Below are positions 42,156 to 51,375 of a stretch of 64,000 nucleotides of DNA, piece by piece; within the stretch, counting starts at the first letter, position 1, and every line of letters starts with the position of its first letter. The position numbers and the translations under genes were made by a program. This stretch comes from Sphingomonadales bacterium UBA6171. GTDB taxonomy: Bacteria; Pseudomonadota; Alphaproteobacteria; Sphingomonadales; Sphingomonadaceae. The notes beneath the pieces were generated by a model. That model searched no databases. It was not told where the DNA came from and saw only the letters and a program-made list of their open reading frames with translations. Location of the stretch: contig DITZ01000048.1 of assembly GCA_002422985.1 (NCBI GenBank), positions 23,812 through 87,811 of the forward strand, given 5' to 3'.

Positions 42156-43769
42156 GTGATCGACTGGAATCTGGGCGATATTCTCGATGCTATCGAACCC
42201 GTCATGCCGCGGGATGCGCCGGCGCTGATTCACGGGGACCGGATCGTCACCTGGCCGGAATTATCCGCGCGTTCGAACAATATCGCCCGCGCCCTGCGGC
42301 GGCGCGGCGCTGATACCGGCGCGAAGGTCGCCTTTTACATGCGCAACCGCACCGAATATGGCGAGCTGATGGCAGCCTGTTTCAAGGGGCGACTGACCCA
42401 TGTGAACATCAACTACCGCTATCGGCCCGAAGAGGTTTTCTACATCTTCGACGATTCCGACAGCGAGGTCATCGTTTACAGCGAGGAGTTCCGCGACTGT
42501 ATCGTCGAGCTTAAAGACCGGCTGGAGAAGGTTCACAGCTTTGTGGAAATTGGCGACGCCGCCGACATCGCGCCCTTTGCCATCCCCTATGAGACGCTCG
42601 CGCAGGAGGGCGATGGATCGGCGCTCGGCATCACCCGCTCGCCCGACGATCTGCTGTTCATTTATACCGGCGGAACCACCGGCCGGCCCAAAGGCGTGAT
42701 GTGGCGGCATGACGACATGCGCAAGGCGCAGCTCGACACGCAGAGGCCGGCCGGCCCGGTTCCGGAGACAGTGGAAGACAATGTCGCGCTGATCACGCTG
42801 AACGGGCCGGGCAGGCGCACGCTTTCCGCCTGTCCGCTGATGCACGGCACGGGCTTCATCACCGCGATCGGCGCGCTGATGACCGGCGGCGCCGTGGTCA
42901 GCCTGTCGGACCCGTCCTTCGATGCTGCGGAATTGTGGGAGACCGTCGAGAAGCACAGGGTGCAAAGCATCGCCATTGTCGGCGACGCCTTTGCCAGACC
43001 GATGCTGCGCGCGCTGGACGAGAATCCCGGTCGGTGGGACACGACCAGCCTTGGTGCCATCGTCTCATCCGGCGTGATGTGGAGCAGAGAGGTGAAGGCG
43101 GGCCTGTGCAGACATATTCCCCGGGTCATACTGATGGACAGTTTCGGCGCCTCCGAAGGGCTTGGTTTCGGGCTGTCGCTGACAACCGCAAAGGGGGGCA
43201 CGAACACCGCAAAATTCGGCATCGGCGAATTCTGCGATGTCTTCGACGAGAATGACCGGATCGTGCAACCGGGAAGCGGCGTGCCCGGATATATCGCCCG
43301 CAAAGGTGCGATTCCATTGGGATATTATAAGGATCCCGAAAAATCCGCCAAAACCTTCCGCACCATCAATGGCGTGCGCTATTCGATTCCGGGCGACTGG
43401 TGCCGGGTAGAGGCCGACGGCAGCCTGACCCTGCTGGGCCGTGGCAGCGTGTGCATCAACACGGCTGGCGAGAAAGTATATCCCGAGGAAGTGGAGGAGG
43501 TTCTGAAAACCCACCCCGCCATCAGCGACGCGCTGGTCGTGGGTGTGCCGAACGAAAAATGGGGCCAGGCCGTCACCGCCGTCGTGCATCTGAACGCGGG
43601 CGTCCCGTTCGACGAACAGGCGATCAGGGACCATGTGCGCGGGCAGTTGGCAGGCTATAAAACCCCCAAAGCCATCTATCCGACAGACACGCCGCTGCGC
43701 GCATCAAACGGCAAGGCTGACTATGCAACAGCAAAAGCAATCGCCGAGCGCGCGACTGCCGCTTCATGA
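42156..43769 (+). CDS. acyl-CoA synthetase, FadD19-like
   Basis: The 537-residue ANL ligase has 'YTGGTTGRPKGVMWRHDD' (about 169-186), 'KGAIPLGYYKDPEKSAKTFR', 'GRGSVCINTAGEKVYPEEVEE' (about 427-447) and the C-terminal 'RASNGKADYATAK' with the catalytic Lys. The YTGGTTG-x-PKGVMWRH and GRGSV-x-IN-GGEKVYPEEVE combination is that of FadD19/FadD17-type ligases, which act on steroid side-chain acids in actinobacteria; here used as a family resemblance only. The start is GTG 42156 after GAGAGGAG. It is the last gene of cluster II. Confidence 0.9.
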   Translation: MIDWNLGDILDAIEPVMPRDAPALIHGDRIVTWPELSARSNNIARALRRRGADTGAKVAFYMRNRTEYGELMAACFKGRLTHVNINYRYRPEEVFYIFDDSDSEVIVYSEEFRDCIVELKDRLEKVHSFVEIGDAADIAPFAIPYETLAQEGDGSALGITRSPDDLLFIYTGGTTGRPKGVMWRHDDMRKAQLDTQRPAGPVPETVEDNVALITLNGPGRRTLSACPLMHGTGFITAIGALMTGGAVVSLSDPSFDAAELWETVEKHRVQSIAIVGDAFARPMLRALDENPGRWDTTSLGAIVSSGVMWSREVKAGLCRHIPRVILMDSFGASEGLGFGLSLTTAKGGTNTAKFGIGEFCDVFDENDRIVQPGSGVPGYIARKGAIPLGYYKDPEKSAKTFRTINGVRYSIPGDWCRVEADGSLTLLGRGSVCINTAGEKVYPEEVEEVLKTHPAISDALVVGVPNEKWGQAVTAVVHLNAGVPFDEQAIRDHVRGQLAGYKTPKAIYPTDTPLRASNGKADYATAKAIAERATAAS

Positions 43770-43788
43770 GCAACAGCCCGGCATGGGC

Positions 43789-43812
43789 AGCGACGCTGAA
43801 ATCTGCGTCGCT
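43789..43812 (+). terminator. hairpin after cluster II
   Basis: AGCGACGC (43789-43796) pairs perfectly with GCGTCGCT (43805-43812) across an 8-base loop, 20 bp after the CoA-ligase stop. No U-run follows, so the function as terminator is tentative. The remaining bases to 43930 show nothing else. Confidence 0.45.
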
Positions 43813-43933
43813 TCAGCCGTCCGTCTCTGCGGGAAACAGGCTCCACTCGAAAATGGTGCCAATCAGGCAGCGCGGCTGCGCCTGACAGGTTTCGGCGGTT
43901 GAGTGCGGGGCGGGGGCGTTCTAGCGTGGGGTG

Positions 43934-45250
43934 ATGCACGGTTCCTCCCAGCTTCCACGGCAGCATTTCATGCTGGTTTTTTCGGCGCTGCTGGTGACGG
44001 CGGCGGGGAATACCGCGCTGCAATCGGTGCTGCCGGTGATCGGGCGGGAAATCCGCATTCCGGATCTGGCGATTGCGATGATCTTCTCCTTGTCGGCGCT
44101 GTTCTGGACCTTTTCGGCGCATTACTGGGCGCGGCGATCGGATATCGTCGGCCGGCGGCGGCTGATGATCGTGGGGGTGACGGGCTTTGGCGTTTCCATG
44201 CTGCTGTGCGCCTGCGTGGTGCTGGCGGGACTGAAGGGCCTGATTCCGCCGCTGCTGACCTTTTTGCTGTTTACCGTGGCGCGGGGGGTTTTCGGGATTT
44301 TCGGGGCGGCGGCCAATCCGGCGGCGCAGGCCTATGTCGCGGGGCGGACGAGCCAGGCGGAGCGGACGGCGGCGCTGGCGATGCTGGCATCCGCGTTCGG
44401 GCTGGGGACGATTTTGGGGCCGGCCGTGGCCCCGATCTTCATCCTGCCGGTCGTGGGGCTGGCGGGGCCGATGTTTGCCTTTGTGGGAATCGCCCTGATC
44501 GTGGTGCTGGCGATCCGGACCGGCCTGCCGGATGATGCGCCGGCGGCGGGTGATGCGCCGCAGGGCGGGCGGGGGGCACCGGCCTCCATGCCGACGCTGG
44601 GCTCGATGAATATGGGGGCCAGTGCGACGGCGGCGGACGCCAACAGCGCGACCGGCCGCCGGGAGCGGCTTTCGGTGACAGATCCGCGCGTGCGGCCATT
44701 CATGATCTTCGGCTTTGTGGCGGGATCGGTGCAGGCGGGAACGGGGCAGGCAATCGGGTTTTTCATCATCGACCGGATGTCGGACGGCACCGGCATTGCG
44801 CCGACGCAGCTGATCGCCATCACCTTCATGGCGGGCGCGGGGGCGACGCTGCTGGCGCAATGGGGGCTGGTGCGGATGCTGAACCTGTCACCATCGCAGA
44901 TGATGCGCTGGGGGAGCGTGATTGCGGCGGCCGGGCTGGCGGGGATCGCCTTTGCGCCTGGCTTTTATGCGCTGGTGTTTGCCTTTGCGGTGTCGTCAGC
45001 CGGCTTTGGCTTTGCGCGGCCGGGGTTTATGGCGGGATCGTCGCTGGCGGTGGGGCGCGGCGAGCAGGGCGCGGTGGCGGGCGCGGTGACATCGGTGAAC
45101 GGTGCCTGTTTTGTGCTGGCACCAGCGATCGGCATCGGCCTGTATGAACTGGTGCCGGAACTGCCCTATTGGCTGGCGGTGCCGATCATGCTGGCGCTGG
45201 CGATATATGCGTGGGGAAACGGCCTGCTGCGGACCAGCCAGCCGGTGTGA
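43934..45250 (+). CDS. MFS transporter
   Basis: The 438-residue inner-membrane protein has about 12 hydrophobic segments in two halves separated by a hydrophilic loop (about 205-250, Ala/Gly/Met-rich). The MFS motif A between TM2 and TM3 reads 'ARRSDIVGRRRLMIVG' (about 60-75), and 'GPAVAPIFILP' follows in TM5. It resembles TetA-like drug:H+ antiporters (DHA1), but substrate is not readable. The start is ATG 43934, with a GTG directly in front as alternative. Its wobble base use is richer in G than that of cluster II. Confidence 0.88.
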   Translation: MHGSSQLPRQHFMLVFSALLVTAAGNTALQSVLPVIGREIRIPDLAIAMIFSLSALFWTFSAHYWARRSDIVGRRRLMIVGVTGFGVSMLLCACVVLAGLKGLIPPLLTFLLFTVARGVFGIFGAAANPAAQAYVAGRTSQAERTAALAMLASAFGLGTILGPAVAPIFILPVVGLAGPMFAFVGIALIVVLAIRTGLPDDAPAAGDAPQGGRGAPASMPTLGSMNMGASATAADANSATGRRERLSVTDPRVRPFMIFGFVAGSVQAGTGQAIGFFIIDRMSDGTGIAPTQLIAITFMAGAGATLLAQWGLVRMLNLSPSQMMRWGSVIAAAGLAGIAFAPGFYALVFAFAVSSAGFGFARPGFMAGSSLAVGRGEQGAVAGAVTSVNGACFVLAPAIGIGLYELVPELPYWLAVPIMLALAIYAWGNGLLRTSQPV

Positions 45251-45470
45251 GGGTTTGAAGGCGGTATTGCGCGATGACCAGCGGGGGCTGGCGGCGCGCG
45301 CGGCGGTGCCGGTTTCGGCCAGAATGGCTGTGCGGCGCAGACGCCGACGGACCGGGTCATCAGGCAGTTCCACGAACCGGCACCCCACAGGAGGATCCGG
45401 GACTCCACCCCAGTCCCGACCTTGGCAGGCGCTTAGGCAAAGCCGGCGCGGTGCGGTCGCCTGTCCGGCG

Positions 45471-45486
45471 GTGAGCCTTTGCTCAC
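45471..45486. promoter_or_regulatory. palindrome GTGAGC-CTTT-GCTCAC, candidate MarR operator
   Basis: A perfect 6-bp inverted repeat with a 4-base centre lies 49 bp before the MarR start and just upstream of a candidate promoter, in the 285-bp gap after the MFS gene. MarR/EmrR repressors bind such sites at their own promoter. It could also be a small hairpin. The rest of the gap (45251-45470) shows no gene. Confidence 0.4.
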
Positions 45487-45499
45487 ACATAAAATAATC

Positions 45500-45528
45500 T
45501 TGCTGTTTATAAGCATCATTACTATCTA
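45500..45528 (+). promoter_or_regulatory. candidate promoter of the marR-emrAB operon
   Basis: TTGCTG (45500-45505), a 17-bp spacer and TATCTA (45523-45528) end only 7 bp before ATG 45536. Transcription would then start at or next to the start codon, which would explain why no SD sequence is present; the mRNA may be leaderless. Confidence 0.4.
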
Positions 45529-45535
45529 CGCGCAC

Positions 45536-45994
45536 ATGGCCGACAATCTCGGATTCCGTATCAGTGACCTGTCCCGATTGCTGCGGCGGCAGTTTGATGA
45601 ACGCGCGCGCCGGATCGGCGTTACGCGGCCGCAATGGCGAACATTGACCATGCTGCGACGCAATGAGGGCATCAATCAGAGCGGGCTTGCGGAATTGCTC
45701 GAGGTGGAACCGATCTCCCTGTGCCGGATGATCGACCGCCTGGAGGAAGCCGGCCTGGTCGAACGCCGCCGCGATCCCATGGATCGGCGGGCCTGGCGGA
45801 TCTTTCTCACCGACAAATCCCGGCCCACCATTGAGCGGCTGGAGGTGATTGCCGACGAGCTGTTCGAGGTGGCATTGGACGGGATTCACGCGGCCGAGCG
45901 TGACAGGCTGTTCGACGCGCTCGACCGGATCCGAAGCAATCTTGGCGCCAACCAGACCGAATTCGAGATCGAGCAAGCAAGCAATCATGGCTGA
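45536..45994 (+). CDS. MarR-family transcriptional regulator
   Basis: The 152-residue protein has a winged helix: 'VTRPQWRTLTMLRR', 'INQSGLAELLEVEPISLCRM' (about 44-63) and the wing 'VERRRDPMDRRAW' (about 77-89). It is the first gene of an operon with emrA and emrB-like genes, overlapping emrA by 8 bp, and so is probably an EmrR-type local repressor released by the drug or phenolic that the pump exports. ATG 45536 is preferred to the upstream start 45479, whose extension is hydrophobic and unlike the family. Confidence 0.92.
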   Translation: MADNLGFRISDLSRLLRRQFDERARRIGVTRPQWRTLTMLRRNEGINQSGLAELLEVEPISLCRMIDRLEEAGLVERRRDPMDRRAWRIFLTDKSRPTIERLEVIADELFEVALDGIHAAERDRLFDALDRIRSNLGANQTEFEIEQASNHG

Positions 45995-47132
45995 CATCGA
46001 CCCCCACCCCGCCTTCCCGCGCCGCGCTCTGGACGCACCGAACATGGAACAGGCCCTGCAACCGGGCAGCGCGCCACCGGATGCCTATGCCGCCGCTGCG
46101 GAGGCAAGGGAGGAACAGGCTGTTCGCCGCCGCTGGCTGCGGCCAATGCTGATGCTCAGCGTGCCGCTGATCCTGGCGGGTGCGGCCGGCTATGTCTGGC
46201 TGACCGGGGGCCAATATGTGTCGACCGACAACGCCTATGTGAATCAGGACAAGGTTTCGATTTCTGCCGACGTCGCAGGGCGTATCGTGGAAGTGGCCGT
46301 GCGGGAAAATCAGCCGATCAAGGCCGGAGACCTGCTGTTCCGCATCGATCCCGATCCCTATCGCATCGCCTTGCAGCAAAGTGACGCGGCGCTGGCCGCC
46401 GCTCATGTGCAGGTCAACACCCTGTCCACCGACAGCGGCGGTGCGGCCGCCGACATTGCCAGCGCAAGGGCCGACATCGCACTGGCGCAGGCCACATACG
46501 ACCGGCAGACCGAACTGATGAAACGCGGTTTTACAACGCGCGCCAGCCTCGACACCGCTGCGCACGAACTGGCAGCGGCCAAAGCACAACTGGCCACCGC
46601 ACAGGCGAGCGCCGCGCGCGCCCGCAGCCAGATGGGCAGCGGATCGGCCTTGTCCGGCTCGCCTGCCGCCATTCAGGCGGCGCTGGCTCAGCGCGCCAAG
46701 GCAGAACTCGATGTCAAGCGTACCGCCGTACGCGCGCCCGTCGACGGCACTGTCAGCCAGGCGAGCCGCCTGCAGGTCGGCCAGATGATGATGACCGGGC
46801 TGCCTGCCGTCTCCATCGTGCAGAGCGATCGCTCGTGGGTTGACGCCAATTTCAAGGAAACCGACATCGACAGGATGCGGGTTGGGCAGCCGGCCGAAGT
46901 AACGTTCGACGCCTATAAGGATTTGAAACTGAAGGGCCATGTCGAATCCATCGGTGCCGGCACCGGCTCGCAATTCTCGGTTCTGCCGGCGCAGAACGCC
47001 ACCGGGAACTGGGTGAAGGTCACCCAGCGCGTGCCTGTCCGTATCGCGATCGACGAAAAGAGCCCGCGCCAGCTGATCGCGGGCCTCAGCGCCGTCGTGA
47101 AGGTCGATGTTCGCGACGATGGCCAGCGCTGA
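45987..47132 (+). CDS. emrA: membrane fusion protein of an EmrAB-type efflux pump
   Basis: The 381-residue HlyD/EmrA-family protein has an N-terminal cytoplasmic tail, one membrane helix (about 48-68), then 'YVSTDNAYVNQDKVSISADVAGRI' split around the barrel-sandwich (lipoyl-like) domain (about 72-110), a coiled-coil hairpin rich in Ala/Gln (about 120-225), the returning lipoyl half ('AVRAPVDGTVSQAS') and a beta-barrel domain. It links the DHA2 transporter EmrB to an outer-membrane channel, which is not encoded here. It overlaps the MarR gene by 8 bp and the emrB gene by 26 bp. Confidence 0.92.
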   Translation: MADIDPHPAFPRRALDAPNMEQALQPGSAPPDAYAAAAEAREEQAVRRRWLRPMLMLSVPLILAGAAGYVWLTGGQYVSTDNAYVNQDKVSISADVAGRIVEVAVRENQPIKAGDLLFRIDPDPYRIALQQSDAALAAAHVQVNTLSTDSGGAAADIASARADIALAQATYDRQTELMKRGFTTRASLDTAAHELAAAKAQLATAQASAARARSQMGSGSALSGSPAAIQAALAQRAKAELDVKRTAVRAPVDGTVSQASRLQVGQMMMTGLPAVSIVQSDRSWVDANFKETDIDRMRVGQPAEVTFDAYKDLKLKGHVESIGAGTGSQFSVLPAQNATGNWVKVTQRVPVRIAIDEKSPRQLIAGLSAVVKVDVRDDGQR

Positions 47133-48729
47133 CACGGCGGGCGGCGCGGGCGACGCGCGGCCGCAAAATCCCGACAGCGAGGATTCGCAGGATGAACGCC
47201 CGGCGCTCCATACCCGCAACCGGCCGCTGCTGACGATCGGCGTGATGGCGGCAACCATCATGCACATCCTCGACACGACCATCGCCAACGTCGCCGTGCC
47301 GCACATGCAGGCCTCGCTGGGTGCAACGGCCGACACGATCACCTGGGTGCTGACCAGCTATATCATCGCCTCGGCCGTTGCGATTCCGCTGACGGGCTGG
47401 CTTTCCGATTATTTCGGCTCGCGCAGGCTGTTCCTGTGGGCGGTGTTCGGCTTCGTTGTGGCTTCCATGCTGTGCGGGATGGCAACGAGCCTGAACGAGA
47501 TGGTCGCCTTTCGCCTGATGCAGGGGGTGGCCGGGGCTTTCATCGCGCCCCTCAGCCAGACGCTGATGATGGATATCAACCCGAAGTCGCGCCAGGCCAA
47601 TGCCATGGCGATGTGGGGAATGGGGGTGATGATTGGCCCGATCCTTGGCCCCGTCGTCGGCGGCTGGCTGACCGAATATTATAACTGGCGCTGGTGCTTC
47701 TATGTGAACGTGCCGATCGGCATCGCCTGTTTTGCCATCCTGTGGGCGCTGTTGCCCTCGCATGACAAGAGGGTTCGGCGCTTCGACCTGTTCGGCTTTA
47801 CGATGCTCGCCACTGCGCTTGGCGCCTTTCAGCTCATGCTGGATCGGGGGCAGACGCTGGACTGGTTCGAATCCTGGGAAGTGCGGATTGAAGGCATCGT
47901 CATGCTCATCGCCGCATGGATGTTCGTCATCCAGATGGCGACGAGCAAGGAGCCCCTGTTCGACCGGCGTATTTTTTCCAACCGCAACCTGATGACCGGC
48001 CTGTTCTTCATGGCGGTAAACGGCGTGCTGATGACGGCGGTGCTGGCGCTGCTGCCACCGATGCTGCAAACGCTCTATAATTATCCGGTGCTCACGACCG
48101 GCCTGATGCTCATGCCGCGGGGCATTGGCATATTCGTCAGCATGGGGATCGCCAGCCGTCTGATCGTCCGCGGCACCGATCCACGCATGCTTATGGGCGC
48201 CGGGCTGCTGATCGCCGCCTGGTCGTTGCACCAGATGAGCGGCTGGACGCTGGATATGGGCTCCACGCCATTCATCGTCACCGGGCTCGTCCAGGGGCTG
48301 GGCTTTGGGCTCATTTTCGTCCCGCTCAACATGCTGGCGTTCGCAACATTGCCGACGCCCTTGCGCACCGAGGGTGCGAGCCTGACAAACCTGTTCCGCA
48401 ACCTTGGCGGCTCGGCAGGCATCTCCATGGTTACGGTGCTGCTGGCGCGTAATGTGCAGATCAACCATATGGAGCTGGGCGAAAACATCACCAGTGACAG
48501 CATCAACGCCGTCGATCCGGGAATGGCCTCGGCGCTGGGTTCCATAGGCGATACGGTGACGGCGATGCTTGACGCGGCCGTTAACGAGCAGGCGCTGATG
48601 ATCTCCTATCTCAATGACTTCAAGCTGATGATGTTCCTGACCCTGGCGGCCCTGCCACTGCTGTTCCTGCTGAAGCTCCCGCCCAAACAGGGCGCCAATC
48701 GCGCCGAACCGCATGTTGCTTTCGAATGA
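47107..48729 (+). CDS. emrB: DHA2-family MFS drug efflux transporter (EmrB-like)
   Basis: The 540-residue protein has 14 predicted membrane segments. Typical DHA2 motifs are 'LDTTIANVAVPHMQASLG' (TM1 region, about 55-72), 'GWLSDYFGSRRLF' (motif A, about 97-109), 'RLMQGVAGAFIAPLSQ' and 'GPILGPVVGGWL' (motif C). It exports hydrophobic drugs or phenolic acids with EmrA. ATG 47107 overlaps emrA; ATG 47119 is an alternative. It is the last gene of the operon. Confidence 0.93.
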   Translation: MFATMASADTAGGAGDARPQNPDSEDSQDERPALHTRNRPLLTIGVMAATIMHILDTTIANVAVPHMQASLGATADTITWVLTSYIIASAVAIPLTGWLSDYFGSRRLFLWAVFGFVVASMLCGMATSLNEMVAFRLMQGVAGAFIAPLSQTLMMDINPKSRQANAMAMWGMGVMIGPILGPVVGGWLTEYYNWRWCFYVNVPIGIACFAILWALLPSHDKRVRRFDLFGFTMLATALGAFQLMLDRGQTLDWFESWEVRIEGIVMLIAAWMFVIQMATSKEPLFDRRIFSNRNLMTGLFFMAVNGVLMTAVLALLPPMLQTLYNYPVLTTGLMLMPRGIGIFVSMGIASRLIVRGTDPRMLMGAGLLIAAWSLHQMSGWTLDMGSTPFIVTGLVQGLGFGLIFVPLNMLAFATLPTPLRTEGASLTNLFRNLGGSAGISMVTVLLARNVQINHMELGENITSDSINAVDPGMASALGSIGDTVTAMLDAAVNEQALMISYLNDFKLMMFLTLAALPLLFLLKLPPKQGANRAEPHVAFE

Positions 48730-48866
48730 AGCGCCATCCGAGCAACAGCAGGCCAGCGCGCTTTTCTGCCTGACGGCGGCGAATGTGCCACGAAAAGCAG
48801 ACGGGATGCGCAGACGGAATGCGCAGACAGCCAGGCCGGCACCACGGCCGGTCGGCCCCACCCGCC

Positions 48867-48900
48867 CCTGGCAGGGCAACTTGCCTTGTCCTGCCAGGGG
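48867..48900 (+). terminator. 10-bp hairpin between emrB and thrS
   Basis: CCCTGGCAGG (48867-48876) pairs perfectly with CCTGCCAGGG (48891-48900). A competing smaller hairpin GGCAA-C-TTGCC (48876-48886) sits in the loop. It lies 40 bp upstream of the thrS start. It could terminate the emrB transcript or act as a leader structure for thrS; no U-run follows and no Thr-rich leader peptide was seen. Confidence 0.5.
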
Positions 48901-48940
48901 CCGCTAGGGTGGCGGCTCAACTGTTCGAAGGCTGTTTCCC

Positions 48941-50950
48941 GTGTCCCAACCCGTTCGTCTCACGCTTCCCGATGGCTCGGTGCGCGAAGTCGCCGCCGGG
49001 ACAACGGCCGGCGATGTCGCGCGCGGCATCGGCGCGGGGCTGGCAAAGGCTGCGCTCGCCGCACGGCTGGATGGCGCGCTGGTGGATCTGGAGCGGCCGA
49101 TCATGGCCGACGCCGCGCTCGCCATCGTAACGGCAAAGGACGAGGCCGACGCGCTGGCGCTGGTGCGCCATGATTTCGCGCATGTGCTGGCGGAAGCCGT
49201 GCAGCAGCGCTTTCCCGGCACGCAGATCACCTTCGGCCCGGCGACGGACGACGGCTTTTATTATGATCTCGCCCCGCCGCCCGGGCGCGGGCCGTTCACC
49301 GATGATGATCTGCCGGAAATCGAGGCGGCGATGCGCGCCATCATCGCGGCCAACAAGCCCCTGACGCGTGAAGTGTGGGCGCGCGATGCGCTGATCGCGC
49401 GCTGGCAGGCGCAGGGCGAGACGTTCAAGGCCCAATGGGCCGCCGAACTGCCCGATGGCGAGGAATTGTCGGTCTATTGGTCGGGCCGGGACTGGATGGA
49501 CATGTGCCGCGGGCCGCACCTGCCCTCCACCGGCAAGCTCGATCCGGCGGCCTTCCGGCTGACGCGGGTTTCCGGCGCCTATTGGCGGGGCGACCAGAAG
49601 AATCCGCAATTGTCGCGCATCTATGGCACCGGCTGGCTGAGCAAAAAACAGCTGGACGCGCATCTGCTGCGGCTGGAGGAGGCCGCCAGGCGCGACCATC
49701 GCAAGCTGGGGCAGGAGATGGACCTGTTCCACCTTCAGGCCGAAGCGCATGGCAGCGTGTTCTGGCATCCCAAAGGCTATATGATCTGGCGTCAGCTCGA
49801 GGCCTATATGCGCCGGCGGCTGGACGCGGCCGATTATGTGGAGGTGAAGACCCCGCAGGTGATGGACGCGCGCCAGTGGGAGCAATCGGGCCACTGGGGC
49901 AAATATCGCGAAAATATGTTCGTGATTCCCGATGAAGTGCCGAACATCGACGATGACGGCCCGATAATCTCCGACGATGCGGACTGGATGGCGCTGAAGC
50001 CGATGAACTGCCCGGCGCATGTGCTGATCTTCCGGCAGGGCATCAAATCCTATCGCGATCTGCCGCTCAGGATGGCCGAATTCGGCTGCTGCCACCGCAA
50101 CGAGCCGCATGGCGCGCTGCACGGTATCATGCGCGTGCGCCAGTTCACCCAGGATGATGCGCATATCTTCTGCCGGGCGGATCAGCTGGTGGAGGAAGTG
50201 GCGCGCTTCGTGGACCTGCTGGACCTTGTGTATCGGGATCTGGGCTTTGCGGATTATGCCATCAAGCTGGCGCTGCGCCCGGAAAAACGCTTTGGCAGCG
50301 AGGCGATGTGGGACTGGTCGGAACAGTCGCTGCGCGATGCGGTGGCGGCCACGGGGCGCAACACGGCGGATTTTGGCTGGGAGGAACTGCCGGGTGAAGG
50401 GGCCTTCTATGCGCCCAAGCTGGAGTTTCACCTGACCGACGCGATCGGCCGCACCTGGCAGGTGGGGACGATCCAGACGGATACCGTGCTGCCGGAACGG
50501 CTGGACGCCAGCTATGTGGGCGAGGATGGCGAACGGCACCGGCCGGTGATGCTGCACCGGGCGATTCTGGGCAGCTTCGAACGCTTCATCGGCATCCTGA
50601 TCGAACATCATGCCGGGCGGCTGCCGCTGTGGCTGGCGCCGGTGCAGGTGGTGGTGGCGACCATCGTTTCCGATGCGGACGATTATGCGAAGGGGCTGGT
50701 CGCGCAGTTGCGCGCCGCCGGCATCCGGGCGGAGGCCGATCTTCGCAACGAGAAAATCAACTATAAGGTGCGCGAGCATTCGCTGGCGAAAGTGCCGGCG
50801 CTGCTGGTCGTGGGCCGCCGGGAGGCAGAGGAAGGCACGGTTGCCGTTCGCCGGCTGGGCGAGGAACGGCAGACGGTGCTTCCCTTTGCCGACGCGATGG
50901 CGCAACTTGGCGCAGAGGCGCTGGCGCCGGACCTGAGGAGTGCGATGTGA
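48941..50950 (+). CDS. thrS: threonyl-tRNA synthetase
   Basis: The 669-residue class II synthetase charges tRNA-Thr. An N-terminal TGS domain (about 1-65) is followed by the editing domain with HxxxH in '[11 protein letters not shown]' (about 77-87) and the catalytic core: '[12 protein letters not shown]' (zinc Cys, about 352-363), motif 2 in '[21 protein letters not shown]' cut near 383-403, motif 3 '[14 protein letters not shown]', and a C-terminal anticodon-binding domain. The start is GTG 48941. A strong hairpin lies just upstream. It is slightly longer than the Escherichia coli enzyme. The next two genes overlap in a TGATG manner. Confidence 0.97.
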   Translation: MSQPVRLTLPDGSVREVAAGTTAGDVARGIGAGLAKAALAARLDGALVDLERPIMADAALAIVTAKDEADALALVRHDFAHVLAEAVQQRFPGTQITFGPATDDGFYYDLAPPPGRGPFTDDDLPEIEAAMRAIIAANKPLTREVWARDALIARWQAQGETFKAQWAAELPDGEELSVYWSGRDWMDMCRGPHLPSTGKLDPAAFRLTRVSGAYWRGDQKNPQLSRIYGTGWLSKKQLDAHLLRLEEAARRDHRKLGQEMDLFHLQAEAHGSVFWHPKGYMIWRQLEAYMRRRLDAADYVEVKTPQVMDARQWEQSGHWGKYRENMFVIPDEVPNIDDDGPIISDDADWMALKPMNCPAHVLIFRQGIKSYRDLPLRMAEFGCCHRNEPHGALHGIMRVRQFTQDDAHIFCRADQLVEEVARFVDLLDLVYRDLGFADYAIKLALRPEKRFGSEAMWDWSEQSLRDAVAATGRNTADFGWEELPGEGAFYAPKLEFHLTDAIGRTWQVGTIQTDTVLPERLDASYVGEDGERHRPVMLHRAILGSFERFIGILIEHHAGRLPLWLAPVQVVVATIVSDADDYAKGLVAQLRAAGIRAEADLRNEKINYKVREHSLAKVPALLVVGRREAEEGTVAVRRLGEERQTVLPFADAMAQLGAEALAPDLRSAM

Positions 50951-51375
50951 TGGATGTGCGGCGGTTGAGCGAGGGATTCGCGGCATCGCCGCAGATCAGG
51001 CCGGAAGATTGCGCGACGATTGCGGCGATGGGCTTTGGCATCATCGTCAACAACCGGCCCGATGCCGAGGTGACGGCCCCGCTGGATGGCGCGTCCATCG
51101 AAGCGGCCGCGCAGCAGGCCGGGCTGGGCTATCTTGCCATCCCGGTCGATCACAGCGGTTTTTCCGCCGAACAGGTGGCGGCGATGTCGGCCTGCCTCGC
51201 GCATCAGAAGCCGGTGTTCGCCTATTGCCGCTCCGGCACCCGCTCCACTTTGTTATGGGCGCTGGCGCAGGCGTCGCGCGGGGCAAAAGTGGATGATTGC
51301 GTTGCAGCAGCCGCCGCCGCCGGATATGATGTCAGCGGGCTGGTGCCGCTGATGCGCCAGCTGGGGGGGCTGTGA
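50950..51375 (+). CDS. TIGR01244/DUF442-type sulfur transferase or phosphatase
   Basis: The 141-residue protein matches the small Blh-like (DUF442) family: 'RRLSEGFAASPQIRPED' at the start, 'INNRP'-like 'IVNNRPDAEV' (about 32-41) and a Cys-phosphatase/rhodanese loop CRSGTRS (Cys93). The P-loop C-x5-R is that of protein-tyrosine phosphatases; in other bacteria this domain is fused to a persulfide dioxygenase and linked to sulfide handling. ATG 50950 overlaps the thrS stop (TGATG), and its own stop overlaps the patatin start, so the three form a coupled operon. Confidence 0.85.
   Translation: MDVRRLSEGFAASPQIRPEDCATIAAMGFGIIVNNRPDAEVTAPLDGASIEAAAQQAGLGYLAIPVDHSGFSAEQVAAMSACLAHQKPVFAYCRSGTRSTLLWALAQASRGAKVDDCVAAAAAAGYDVSGLVPLMRQLGGL

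Noticed and set aside
45166..45408. 80-codon minus-strand frame after the MFS gene
   Set aside because: Half of it is antisense to the MFS gene and the rest has no recognised feature.
47086..50986. Long minus-strand frames (597 and 689 codons) over emrB and thrS
   Set aside because: Very rich in His, Gln and Arg with no domain; thrS and emrB on the plus strand are unambiguous.
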